A stretch of 64,000 bases of DNA from Calothrix parasitica NIES-267 (GTDB lineage Bacteria > Cyanobacteriota > Cyanobacteriia > Cyanobacteriales > Nostocaceae). The notes beneath the pieces are model-generated. The model did no database searches, was not told the DNA's origin, and saw only the letters and a list, made by a program, of their open reading frames with translations. Shown here one piece after another: positions 29,122-37,182 of this stretch. Both the position numbers and the translations under genes were made by a program. Position 1 is the stretch's first letter. Each line of letters starts with the position of its first letter. The stretch lies in assembly GCF_002368095.1 (NCBI RefSeq), contig NZ_AP018227.1, forward strand, positions 7,722,167 to 7,786,166, written 5' to 3'.

Positions 29122-29153
29122 ACCTTAAAACTTAGAGTGCGCTCTAAGTCAAG
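29122..29153 (-). promoter_or_regulatory. MerR-type promoter and operator of the merR-akr operon
   Basis: On the minus strand a -35 box TTGACT is followed by a 19-bp spacer and a -10 box TAAGGT (29127-29122). The overlong spacer is the hallmark of MerR-activated promoters. The operator ACTTAGAGTGCGCTCTAAGT (29130-29149, plus strand) is a near-perfect palindrome lying between the boxes. The -10 box ends only 6 bp before the ATG at 29115, so the mRNA may be leaderless. Confidence 0.85.
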
Positions 29154-29218
29154 GGGGAATTGTAGATTTTGGATTTTAGATTTTGGATTTTGGATTTAAT
29201 AAGTTTTTAGTAACAACT

Positions 29219-29372
29219 ACTCCCATTCCGCTCTAAGATTACCGAAAAATTGTAGGTTGGGTTGTTAGCGTTAGCGTTGCGAAGCAATAGGTCATGAAAC
29301 CCAACGTTGGTGTTGGGTTTCGTTCCTCAACCCAACCTACTTCATAGGAAATATTCTACCGGGAAGGGAGTA
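29219..29372. repeat. dispersed repeat, long copy (partner at 58720)
   Basis: A 154-bp segment from ACTCCCATTCCGCTC to GGGAAGGGAGTA recurs at 58720-58842 with very few changes except for an extra 31 bp here. The extra part contains the AACCCAACGTTGGTGTTGGGTT palindrome. The words TGTAGGTTGGGTT and AACCCAACCTAC form inverted arms. A decayed third piece lies at about 63017-63073. It is non-coding. Confidence 0.75.
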
Positions 29373-29493
29373 TCTCTTGTACAGTATTAGAAGTTTCTAT
29401 TCCAAAATAATTAGCAACATCACTCCTAATATTAATTATTTCGATTCTATTAGAGCCGATATCCATTTCTACAGGTATGTATTTGTTAGGCAT
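29356..29493 (-). pseudogene. small frame cut by the dispersed repeat
   Basis: An ATG-started frame of 45 residues (MPNKYIPVEMDIGSNRIEII...) has good codon character but runs at its 3' end into the dispersed repeat at 29219-29372, where it stops. It looks like the start of a gene whose rest was lost or displaced by the repeat. It has no recognised family. Confidence 0.35.
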
Positions 29494-29648
29494 TGAAAAT
29501 TAGTAGTTTTAAAAGTCTGATAGCAACAAATCAGCGCTTAGTATATATAGTTTATTACTATGAAAAATACACTATAAAAGTTATCCCAAGTACCCATAAT
29601 CAAGTTTTTTAATTAAAATTAGTATAATTTTGATTCAAAATTTGGATA

Positions 29649-29792
29649 TTAATTAAAAAGCTTTTGAATACTACCATTAAACTCCGGCAAATTCGATGAA
29701 GTAATTTTATCATTTTCTATCAACGTCGCTACTAATGCTAATTGAGCCATCTCAGAACGATGCTTAAAGGTAAAATGAATAACTCCTAAATC
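29649..29792 (-). pseudogene. C-terminal gene remnant
   Basis: A 47-residue open frame without a start codon reads IHFTFKHRSEMAQLALVATL and ends PEFNGSIQKLFN before TAA at 29649. It looks like the end of a lost gene and begins just after the GNAT gene stop. The family is not recognised. Confidence 0.3.
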
Positions 29793-29797
29793 CTAGC

Positions 29798-30325
29798 TTA
29801 TAAATTTTTCTGCCACTCCTCCCGACTAATACCGTATATTACTGCTTCTTTACCTGAAACTTCTGTCTTTCCTTGTAACTTTTCTCCTAACTTCTCAGCA
29901 ACTTTTATTGATGCTAGATTATCCGGACGAATCAAACTAATTACATCAGATTGTTCTAACTTATTAAATGCAAAACCCATCGAAGCTTTTCCTGCTTCTG
30001 TTGCAAAACCATTTCCCCAGAAAGCTTTTCGCAAACACCAACCAATTTCTAAACCAATCCACCCTTCGGGTTTCCAACAGCCGACTCGACCAATCATTTC
30101 ACCACTTTTCTGTTCTTCTACAGCCCACAAACCATAACCTCGAAAATACCAATGACCCATTATTGCAGCCATACTACGCCAAGATTCGGCACGAGATAAA
30201 ACTTTTCCGGTACCGATATATCTCATAACTTCTTTGTCAGCGCACATTTCGGCGTAAGCGTCTAAATCTGATTCGCGAAATTCACGTAAAATTAAACGTT
30301 GAGTTTTAATAATGGGAATATTCAT
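29798..30325 (-). CDS. GNAT family N-acetyltransferase (RimJ/RimL-like)
   Basis: This 175-residue acetyltransferase uses acetyl-CoA. The first strand reads MNIPIIKTQRLILREFRESD, followed by VMRYIGTGKVLSRAESW. The acetyl-CoA part is in IGRVGCWKPEGWIGLEIGWC and RKAFWGNGFATEAGKA, the usual Q/RxxGxG/A loop written here as WGNGFATE. The C-terminal VISLIRPDNLASIKVAEKLG is typical of the RimJ/RimL group, which modifies N-termini, antibiotics or small amines. The target is unknown. It is followed downstream only by gene remnants and stands alone. Length is complete. Confidence 0.9.
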   Translation of the reverse strand: MNIPIIKTQRLILREFRESDLDAYAEMCADKEVMRYIGTGKVLSRAESWRSMAAIMGHWYFRGYGLWAVEEQKSGEMIGRVGCWKPEGWIGLEIGWCLRKAFWGNGFATEAGKASMGFAFNKLEQSDVISLIRPDNLASIKVAEKLGEKLQGKTEVSGKEAVIYGISREEWQKNL

Positions 30326-30337
30326 ATCAAAGAGGTC

Positions 30338-30421
30338 AAAGGTTAAAGGTTAAAGGTTAAAGTTTGAAAATTTAATAAACTATAATTCATAACTCCTAAC
30401 TCCTAATTTCTAACTCCTAAC
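30338..30421. repeat. two heptamer arrays
   Basis: AAAGGTT is repeated about 3.5 times (30338-30362), and TCCTAAC-type heptamers are repeated with small changes at 30391-30421. These are short tandemly repeated repetitive sequences of 7-bp period, as found in many filamentous cyanobacteria. The second array overlaps the stop of the pentapeptide gene. Confidence 0.6.
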
Positions 30422-31053
30422 TAATAGATTGCTCCGTCTAAATTAGCACTGTTTAAATCTGTATAAGAAAGTTTTGCACCTCTTAAATCAGCTTCGCTCA
30501 AATTTGCGTTATCCAAGCAAGCGTAATTTAAATTTGCTCCTCTAAGATTTGCGCGGGATAAGTTTGTATTCTGTAAGTTTGCTCTCAATAATATTGATTG
30601 ACTTAAGTTACAATCGCTTAAGTTTGCTTGAGTAATATCTGCTGCGGTCAAATCAGCTTTACTCAAGTTTGTGTGACTCAAGTTAGCTAAATTTAAATAC
30701 GTGTAACCCAAATGAATACCAGTTAAATCAAGAGAAGAAAGTTCGGCACATCTTAAATTAGCGTTATAAAAATATCTTTCTCCAATTGCATAACGATGTA
30801 AAAAAGTATCTATCATTAATCTATCTAACAGCGTCTGAGATGCACCTTGATAACACCATTTAGCTTGAATTAAACTAGCGGCTGTATCTATAGCAATTTT
30901 ATCCACTTTATCTATTGCAACACCATTAGAACCATTCCAATCACCACGTAACATAAAGGCAATCTCAGAAGCTGCTTCACATGAGTCAAACAGTAAAATT
31001 ATTGGTTCTTGTTTGATTTCTGCACCAATTAATCTGTATAGCAAGTTTCTCAT
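30421..31053 (-). CDS. pentapeptide repeat protein
   Basis: The C-terminal two thirds of this 210-residue protein is a run of A(D/N)LXX pentapeptides (for example ANLSHTNLSKADLTAADITQ), which fold as a right-handed square beta helix. About 18-20 repeats run from residue 105 to the end. The N-terminal 100 residues are a separate alpha/beta part (EAASEIAFMLRGDWNGSNGV) not recognised by me. Such proteins are very common in cyanobacteria and mostly of unknown role. It is divergent from the GltS-like transporter gene. Confidence 0.88.
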   Translation of the reverse strand: MRNLLYRLIGAEIKQEPIILLFDSCEAASEIAFMLRGDWNGSNGVAIDKVDKIAIDTAASLIQAKWCYQGASQTLLDRLMIDTFLHRYAIGERYFYNANLRCAELSSLDLTGIHLGYTYLNLANLSHTNLSKADLTAADITQANLSDCNLSQSILLRANLQNTNLSRANLRGANLNYACLDNANLSEADLRGAKLSYTDLNSANLDGAIY

Positions 31054-31162
31054 TATTAATTAGCGGATAATCTTGATTTTGAGCAAGTCGCAATTGAAAT
31101 CATTTGAATATTTTCCCGGTTTGTCTGATATAAAAAGAAATATTCAACAAAATCTGCTGAAA

Positions 31163-32596
31163 ATGTTCCAACTGATAGATGTATTCTGGGCTTACACTTT
31201 TATTGCTATTTTAATTCTTGTCGGACGTTTTATTAGACAGCGTATTGGCTTATTAAAATCTTTGTTCATTCCCAGTTCTGTTGTAGCTGGTGTAATTGCT
31301 TTATTGTTGGGACCAAGTGCTTTAGGTACGATTATTAAATCTACAATCGGTGCTGATTCTGCTTTGATTAATGGAATTTTTCCCGAAGCAATTTTAACGG
31401 TATGGTCAAAGTCTCCTGGAGTATTTATAAATATTGTATTTGCAACTTTATTTCTCGGACAAATAATTCCTGGGTGGGGTAGAATTTGGCAACAAGCTTC
31501 TCCACAAGCTGCTTTCGGTCAAATATTAGGTTGGGGACAATACGTTATTGGTTTGATATTGGGAATTACTGTATTAACCCCAATTTTCAAATTACCTCCG
31601 ATTGCTGCTTCCTTAATTGAAGTTGCTTTTGAAGGAGGACACGGAACTTCAGCAGGAATGGCTGATACTTTTCAAGAGTTAGGTTTTGCTGAAGCTGCTG
31701 ATTTATCTTTGACTTTAGCAACTATAGGACTGGTTTCCGGGATTATTATCGGTACTTGGTTGATAGATTGGGGAAGACGTACCGGAAGAATCCAGCAGCT
31801 TCAAGAAGAAGTCAGCTTGGGTAACGAAGATAGCATTCATATTCATACAGAAGAGGAGACCTCTATCACCGTTGCTAGAGAGAGATTATTTAAAGATTTA
31901 TTAATTGACCCCATATCGCTTAACTTTGGTTTTGTAGGTTTAGCTGTTGCTATCGGTTGGTTAATTTTACAAGCTTTAGGATTTATTGAGTCAATTACTT
32001 GGGGAAGTGGAGACGGATTAAAGTTAGTTGCTTTTGTACCTTTGTTTCCCATGGCGTTAATTGGCGGGATTTTGGTACAGTTGCTTTTAGTTCGGACAAA
32101 TCGCAGCTATATGGTGAGTCGTCCTTTGATGGAGCGTATCGGAGGATTGGCTTTAGATGTAACTATTGTCACTGCACTTGCTAGCATTTCTTTAACAGCT
32201 TTAGGTTCAAATTTAGTTCCTTTATTAATTTTGGCAGTTGCTGGTATTACTTGGAATGTTTGCGTGTATGTATTTTTAGCACCTAAGTTAATTCCTTTTT
32301 ACCCAAATGAAAGAGGTTTGGGTGATTTAGGTCAGTCGATGGGAGTTACTGCTACTGGTATTTTATTATTGCGGATGGTAGACCCAGACAACCGTACAGG
32401 AGCTTTTGAATGTTTTGCTTATAAACAATTGTTATTTGAACCGATTTTAGGAGGTGGTTTGTTTACTGCTGCTGCTCCTGCTTTGATTGTTAGATATGGT
32501 TCAATTCCGATGCTGTTGTTTACTTCTGTAATTTTGGCTTTTTGGTTGATATTTGGATTTTGGAATTGCAATCAGTTGAGGAAGAAGCAAGGGTAA
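31163..32596 (+). CDS. GltS family sodium:glutamate symporter
   Basis: This is a 477-residue inner-membrane carrier with 10-12 hydrophobic helices. The GltS signature appears in two inverted repeats: LIEVAFEGGHGTSAGMADTF with the Gly-rich substrate motif, and later FAYKQLLFEPILGGGLFTAA. Helices such as LATIGLVSGIIIGTWLIDWG follow the first. Members import glutamate with Na+. A frame extension to TTG 31073 exists, but the first ATG is at 31163 just before MFQLIDVFWAYTFIAIL, where other members start. An AbgT transporter lies two genes downstream on the same strand, both linked to glutamate-like substrates. Confidence 0.85.
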   Translation: MFQLIDVFWAYTFIAILILVGRFIRQRIGLLKSLFIPSSVVAGVIALLLGPSALGTIIKSTIGADSALINGIFPEAILTVWSKSPGVFINIVFATLFLGQIIPGWGRIWQQASPQAAFGQILGWGQYVIGLILGITVLTPIFKLPPIAASLIEVAFEGGHGTSAGMADTFQELGFAEAADLSLTLATIGLVSGIIIGTWLIDWGRRTGRIQQLQEEVSLGNEDSIHIHTEEETSITVARERLFKDLLIDPISLNFGFVGLAVAIGWLILQALGFIESITWGSGDGLKLVAFVPLFPMALIGGILVQLLLVRTNRSYMVSRPLMERIGGLALDVTIVTALASISLTALGSNLVPLLILAVAGITWNVCVYVFLAPKLIPFYPNERGLGDLGQSMGVTATGILLLRMVDPDNRTGAFECFAYKQLLFEPILGGGLFTAAAPALIVRYGSIPMLLFTSVILAFWLIFGFWNCNQLRKKQG

Positions 32597-32601
32597 TTAA
32601 T

Positions 32602-32689
32602 AATTGGGAATTGGGAATTGAGAATTGGGAATTGGGGATTGGTAATTGGTAATTGGTAATTGGTAATTGGTAATTGGTAATTGGTAATG
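32602..32689. repeat. heptamer array TAATTGG/GAATTGG
   Basis: About twelve 7-bp units of the form (T/G)AATTGG follow the stop codon of the GltS gene and run to 11 bp before the next gene. The last seven units are exact TAATTGG copies. Confidence 0.85.
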
Positions 32690-32700
32690 GGATAAATATT

Positions 32701-33327
32701 ATGTTTACGAATAAATTACCCACATCCTATAGTCAGTTTACTTTAGCCAAAGTTAAAGAAAAATTTAAATTAACTACTAACGAGAAAGTTGATTTTTTTA
32801 TTGAGATACCAATATTAGAACCAAGTCATCTTTTAAAAGAAACACTTTCTTACAATCTTCCTTTGGCTTTAGCTAGCAATAGTGGAAAGGCACGCTCGGA
32901 AATGATTATTTCTCCGATTTTGATTGAGCTTAGAAAGCAGCTACAGGACAAAATTAATATTTTCTCAGGAATTGAATTTAATGTTGAATCAGACAATGGT
33001 TTAACTGGAGTGTGCGATTTTATTATTAGCGATTCTCCAGAACAATTATTTATAAGTGCGCCAGTTGTGGCTCTTGTAGAAGCAAAAAAAGAAAATATTA
33101 ACGCTGGTTTAGGACAGTGTGTAGCAGAAATGATAGCCGCAAAAATTTTCAACGAACGCTCAAAAAATGAAATTACAGCAATTTATGGTACCGTAACCAC
33201 CGGAACTAACTGGAGATTTTTAAAGCTGGAAGGAAGTATTATCAATATTGATTTATCTGAATATTATTTAAGAGATATAGATAAAATTTTAGGGATATTA
33301 GCAATGGGTATTCGTTCTAAAATATAA
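32701..33327 (+). CDS. conserved protein with PD-(D/E)XK nuclease-like core
   Basis: This is a 208-residue soluble protein. The central part reads GLTGVCDFIISDSP, then APVVALVEAKKENINAGLGQ, spaced like the D-x(n)-ExK core of the restriction-endonuclease fold with Asp near 101 and EAKK near 127. After that come CVAEMIAAKIFNE (helix with Gln-containing turn) and the Gly/Thr-rich AIYGTVTTGTNWRFLKLEG. Related proteins are scattered in cyanobacterial genomes without a known role. The ATG at 32701 directly follows the heptamer array. Real nuclease activity is an inference from the motif only. Confidence 0.78.
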   Translation: MFTNKLPTSYSQFTLAKVKEKFKLTTNEKVDFFIEIPILEPSHLLKETLSYNLPLALASNSGKARSEMIISPILIELRKQLQDKINIFSGIEFNVESDNGLTGVCDFIISDSPEQLFISAPVVALVEAKKENINAGLGQCVAEMIAAKIFNERSKNEITAIYGTVTTGTNWRFLKLEGSIINIDLSEYYLRDIDKILGILAMGIRSKI

Positions 33328-33410
33328 ATTATTAAGAATTACAAATTGACAAAATGCCTTTTAAGGAATTAAAACTATCAAAATCAATAACTGATAACTG
33401 ATAACTGTTA

Positions 33411-34940
33411 ATGACCAACCGTACTCAGCGAAATAAACCCAGTTTAATAGATAAATCTCTGGCTTTTATTGAAAAAATAGGGAATCAACTTCCCGACCCG
33501 ATAACGCTATTTTTTATACTTTGTATCATAGTTGTTTTAGTTAGCGCGATCGCATCGTCTTTAAATGTATCGGTAGTCAATCCCAGCAACGATAAGACCA
33601 TTGCAGCAGTATCTTTATTAACTCCCGAAGGTATACGCAAAATATTTACCGAAGCAGTTAATAATTTTACTGGTTTTAAACCGCTGGGTACCGTACTGGT
33701 GGCAATGTTGGGTGTGGGTGTCGCAGAGTCTACAGGTTTGCTGTCTGCACTATTGAAACAAATAGTATTGATTGCACCGGGAAGGTTTATTTGTCCGGTT
33801 GTAGTATTTGCTGGTGTAATCGGGAATATCGCTTCTGACGCTGGATATGTGGTCCTCGTTCCATTGGGTGCTGTAATTTTTCTCGCTTTCCGTCGTCATC
33901 CTCTTGCAGGTATTGCAGCAGCTTTTGCAGGAGTTTCGGGTGGGTATAGCGCAAATTTAATCATCAATCCCCTAGACCCTTTACTTGCAGGATTATCTCA
34001 AAGTGCAGCGCAGGTAATAAAGCCAGACTATCAGGTAAATGCTACTGCAAATTACTATTTCATGATAGTTTCTACCTTCTTTATTACCTTAATAGCTTGG
34101 TTTGTGACTGAAAAAATTATCGAACCACGGCTGGGAAATTATGACCAAGGTGAAGATATACCGATGCAAACGCTAACACCATCGGAAAGAAAGGGTTTGC
34201 GTTGGGCTGGATTTTCATTATTAATATTTGCAGCGTTTATAGCAGCATTAGTTTTACCACCTCAAGGCATTTTACGCGACCCAAAAACATTTTCAATTAT
34301 CCCTTCACCTTTTATCGATAGCATAGTTATTATTATTGCCTTAGCATTTCTAATTCCGGGAATTGTTTACGGAAAATTTTCGGGAAAAATTAGCAGCGAT
34401 AGAGATGTAGCCAATGCTTTAGGGGATTCTATGGCAGCAATGGGTTATTACATTGCTTTGGCTTTTATTTCAGCACAGTTTATAGCTTACTTTAGCTGGA
34501 GTAATTTAGGCTTAATTTTGGCAGTCAACGGAGCCAATTTTCTCAAAGCAACTGGTATTACTGGCGTACCACTAATGTTGATGTTTATCGTAGTAAGCAT
34601 GTTAATTAACTTATTTGTCGGTTCCGCTTCTGCTAAATGGGCGATAATGGCACCGATATTTATTCCGATGTTTATGTTGGTAGGATATTCACCAGAATTA
34701 ACACAAGCTGCTTATAGAATTGGCGATTCTTCTACTAATATTATTACTCCTTTGATGCCTTATTTTCCTGTAGTGGTGGCATTTGGTCAAAGGTATGATA
34801 AAAACTTAAAAATAGGAACCTTAATTTCCTTGATGTTGCCTTATTCGGTCGCTTTTTTGATAGGATGGGCGATTTTATTTGTGATTTGGTTTGTATTCAA
34901 ATTACCTTTAGGGCCGGGAGCGGTTTCAATTATCAATTAA
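33411..34940 (+). CDS. AbgT family transporter
   Basis: This 509-residue membrane carrier belongs to the AbgT family (p-aminobenzoyl-glutamate uptake in E. coli; some members export sulfonamides). It begins with a basic N-terminus, then IEKIGNQLPDPITLFFILC, the family's signature lead. Further family motifs are GVGVAESTGLLSALLK, NIASDAGYVVLVPLGA and SGGYSANLIINPLDP, and near the end FVGSASAKWAIMAPIFIPMF and RIGDSSTNIITPLMPYFPVV. About 11-13 helices are visible. The region upstream is AT-rich with no clear promoter. No AbgA/AbgB hydrolase genes are adjacent. Its C-terminal end is followed by a MITE-like element. Confidence 0.93.
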   Translation: MTNRTQRNKPSLIDKSLAFIEKIGNQLPDPITLFFILCIIVVLVSAIASSLNVSVVNPSNDKTIAAVSLLTPEGIRKIFTEAVNNFTGFKPLGTVLVAMLGVGVAESTGLLSALLKQIVLIAPGRFICPVVVFAGVIGNIASDAGYVVLVPLGAVIFLAFRRHPLAGIAAAFAGVSGGYSANLIINPLDPLLAGLSQSAAQVIKPDYQVNATANYYFMIVSTFFITLIAWFVTEKIIEPRLGNYDQGEDIPMQTLTPSERKGLRWAGFSLLIFAAFIAALVLPPQGILRDPKTFSIIPSPFIDSIVIIIALAFLIPGIVYGKFSGKISSDRDVANALGDSMAAMGYYIALAFISAQFIAYFSWSNLGLILAVNGANFLKATGITGVPLMLMFIVVSMLINLFVGSASAKWAIMAPIFIPMFMLVGYSPELTQAAYRIGDSSTNIITPLMPYFPVVVAFGQRYDKNLKIGTLISLMLPYSVAFLIGWAILFVIWFVFKLPLGPGAVSIIN

Positions 34941-35008
34941 AATCATTAAAAAACTCCTCTCTTGGATAAGGAGAAGTTTGCTATCAAAAATACCTCTCTC
35001 CTTGACAA

Positions 35009-35158
35009 GGCTACGGTGTATACAGAAGTCTTAGAATTTGCTTTCACAGTGTTTTTATCCCCCCTAACCCCCCTTAAAAAAGGGGGAATCTGAAAATAAA
35101 GTCCCCCTTTTAAAGGGGGATTTAGGGGGATCTGACGAGATGTGTGTACACCGTAGCC
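35009..35158. mobile_element. MITE-like element, family GGCTACGGTGTACAC, copy 2
   Basis: This 150-bp element has ends GGCTACGGTGTATACA and (inverted) GGCTACGGTGTACACACA. It is flanked by 7-bp direct repeats TTGACAA (35002-35008 and 35159-35165). The outer flanks CTCTCC and GGAGAGGG are again the arms of a host palindrome. The interior is a CCCCCTAACCCCCC/TTAGGGGGA hairpin set, unrelated to the REP unit inside copy 1 at 15669. It is non-coding. Confidence 0.77.
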
Positions 35159-35196
35159 TTGACAAGGAGAGGGAAAGGGGTGAGGTTTTTTTAGAT

Positions 35197-35946
35197 TTAC
35201 CGACAATTTTGCGCTGTTTTTAACCACTTTTCACCCATCTCAACGGGAATATCCAAAGGTTCGCAGAGAATTTTGATTAACTCAACTCCTCCACTGGTAA
35301 GTAGTTCTTGAACGCGGAAATTTTTTCTAATTTCTTCTCTAAACTTGTTTACAAATACTTGCTTTTCATAAGCAGATTTAGTTGGGTAGGTTGCTTGTAA
35401 AGGTGCGAGTAGTTTTTGAATCTCTTTGGCTGATTCTGCAATATTCTTCTGGTCTGTGTTGGAAAGTTTAGTTGTTTGACTAGCTGGTTTATCAGCTTTA
35501 GCTGTTTCCGGAGTTTCAATTTTTTGACTAGCAACTTTATCAGCTTTAGCTGTGTCTGGAGTCTCGGCTTTTTGAATAGCGACTTTATCCACTTTAGCTG
35601 TGTCTGGAGTCTCGGCTTTTTGACCAATGACTTTATCAGCTTTAGCTGTATCTGGAGTCTCGGCTTTTTGACCAATGACTTTATCAGCTTTAGCTGTATC
35701 TGGAGTCTCAGTTTCTTGACCAGTGATTTTATCAGCTTTAGTTGTGTCTGGAGTCTCGGCTTTTTGACCGGTAATTTTATCAGCTTTAGCTGTATCTGGA
35801 GTCTCAGTTTTTTGACCAGTGACTTTATCAGCTTTAGTTGTGTCTGAGAAATTATTTTTTGGAAGTGCTATTTCATTTGTTTTAAATTTTGCCATCCCAT
35901 TAGTAAGCTTAATGCGACTTAAATCAAATTTAGGAGTTTCTGACAT
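35197..35946 (-). CDS. protein with eight 16-residue tandem repeats
   Basis: This 249-residue protein starts MSETPKFDLSRIKLTNGMAK. A central array of eight 16-residue units (type AKADKVIGQKAETPDT, 48 bp each) follows over about residues 36-160. Units are charged and Thr/Pro-rich, so the region is probably unstructured. The C-terminal 85 residues are helical (KSAYEKQVFVNKFREEIRKN), ending PVEMGEKWLKTAQNCR. Two units are identical in protein, pointing to recent slippage or recombination. The frame can be read from further upstream (36033), but the ATG at 35946 gives the sensible start. No function is known to me. Confidence 0.82.
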   Translation of the reverse strand: MSETPKFDLSRIKLTNGMAKFKTNEIALPKNNFSDTTKADKVTGQKTETPDTAKADKITGQKAETPDTTKADKITGQETETPDTAKADKVIGQKAETPDTAKADKVIGQKAETPDTAKVDKVAIQKAETPDTAKADKVASQKIETPETAKADKPASQTTKLSNTDQKNIAESAKEIQKLLAPLQATYPTKSAYEKQVFVNKFREEIRKNFRVQELLTSGGVELIKILCEPLDIPVEMGEKWLKTAQNCR

Positions 35947-36104
35947 AATAAAATATAGATAGTAACAATCAATGCTATCACACCGGTTTTTTGTTCTTGA
36001 ACCGTTCAAACACTGATTCATCATCATAATCACCCTTACTCTAGAAGAGTAGGGCTACAAAAACAAAGCCCACCTGCGTAGGCTAAATTTTGATTTTTGA
36101 AGAG

Positions 36105-36197
36105 TTATTGATTACTTTTTGCTGTTTCTAGCCATTTTTTAATCTGCGCTAAAGGTTTCGAGAAACGCAATGAAAGCTTGAGCTTGAACGCTGTCAT
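36105..36197 (-). pseudogene. short tail-like paralogue fragment
   Basis: A 30-residue frame (MTAFKLKLSLRFSKPLAQIK, then KWLETAKSNQ) resembles the last residues of the neighbouring repeat protein (EPLDIPVEMGEKWLKTAQ). It may be a decayed duplicate of that gene's 3' end. The similarity is short and could be chance. Confidence 0.3.
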
Positions 36198-36260
36198 TAA
36201 AATAATGGTTTATAAGGTTTCGTATTGCTGTAAATTGATGAAAAAGTATAGGTATTCATA

Positions 36261-36452
36261 ATGAACGATAAAAAATTCAACTCAACCGAATATGTAAACC
36301 AAACAGCTTTATTATTGGGTTTTAATTTACCCGATGAATACCGCGATGGAATTATCGCAAATTTTGAGAGAATCCAAGTTATAGCAAAATTTGTCAATGA
36401 GTTTCCTTTACCAGAAGAGATTGAAGCAGCACCAGTATTTGAACCTGATTAA
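36261..36452 (+). CDS. AtzG-like small amidase partner (DUF4089)
   Basis: This 63-residue acidic protein has the DUF4089/AtzG pattern: NQTALLLGFNLPDEYRDGII, then FERIQVIAKFVNEFPL and a Glu/Pro-rich end (EEIEAAPVFEP). AtzG forms a GatC-like helical partner of the amidase AtzE, where it stabilises the enzyme. The cognate amidase gene is at 37183, separated by the frameshifted DUF4328 gene, whereas in most genomes the two are adjacent. A complex with AtzE is inferred from family knowledge. Confidence 0.8.
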   Translation: MNDKKFNSTEYVNQTALLLGFNLPDEYRDGIIANFERIQVIAKFVNEFPLPEEIEAAPVFEPD

Positions 36453-36550
36453 TATTTCTTAATCTTTAAAGTTGAATATAAAATCAGTATTTTTACTCAA
36501 AGATATGTAAATTATTAAAACTAAGATGTTAGGCGATAATGCCATAAATA

Positions 36551-37173
36551 ATGAATATGACTGCGCCTAACTCTTTAAAATCAACAGGTGTATGTAAACT
36601 TCTAATACGTTTATTTTGGATAAATTTAGGGTTTACTATTAGTTCCTCACTCTTTTTTGTAATTGAAGTATTATTGCCATTTATATATCAAAATATTGCC
36701 TTAATAGATGCATTACAAGCAATAGTAGGTTTTCTTGTTCATCTTACTTCGTTTGTAGTTTTCATGATTTGGATGTATCGTATTCACGTAGATTTAAAAA
36801 GCTTTTTTACGGATTATCCAATTACGCCAGGAGGTGCAACATATCTGATATTTTAATTCCTTTTTATAATATCTGGGGAATTTGGAATACTCTATCTACC
36901 TTTGCAGAAAGATTTAGTAAGGAAAGTGGAGACATCAAAAAAATAAGTGATAATTTAAAGAGTTTGATACCATTTCTCTACGCTTTGTCATTTATTTCTA
37001 ATGCTCTAAATCGCTTGTCGTTGAAACAAGCTTTGAGCGGTGATGGACAAATGAATCCGATATTATTGCTTGTCACTTGTCCTGTTGATATAGGTCTAAT
37101 AATAGCTTTTTTAGAACTAGCTAAAACAATGGGAAGCACTATTACTCAAAAAGCAAAACGAGAAATTGCATAA
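36551..37173 (+). pseudogene. DUF4328 membrane protein, single-base frameshift
   Basis: Two overlapping frames make one DUF4328 protein of about 207 residues. The first frame (36551-36856) gives three membrane-helix segments and DLKSFFTDYPITPGGA. The second frame continues ISDILIPFYNIWGIWNTLST and two more hydrophobic segments to 37173. The change of frame lies near 36838, at GGTGCAACATATC, where one base seems to be missing. It could be a true mutation, a sequencing error or programmed frameshifting; no clear slippery heptamer is seen. It lies between the atzG-like and atzE-like genes and ends 9 bp before the latter, so translation of atzE may have depended on it. Confidence 0.8.
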
Positions 37174-37182
37174 TATTAAACC

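Noticed and set aside
34946-35227. Minus-strand frame after the AbgT gene
   Set aside because: It translates the mobile element and its hairpins (PLNPPLKGG type), which is the usual artefact of this repeat family.
35476-35847. Plus-strand frame with a repeated FSCVWSLGFLT motif
   Set aside because: It is the antisense of the 48-bp coding repeats; the minus-strand frame has proper ends and composition.
36838-36860. Programmed -1 frameshift signal in the DUF4328 gene
   Set aside because: No slippery heptamer or downstream stem could be recognised, so mutation or sequencing error is more likely.
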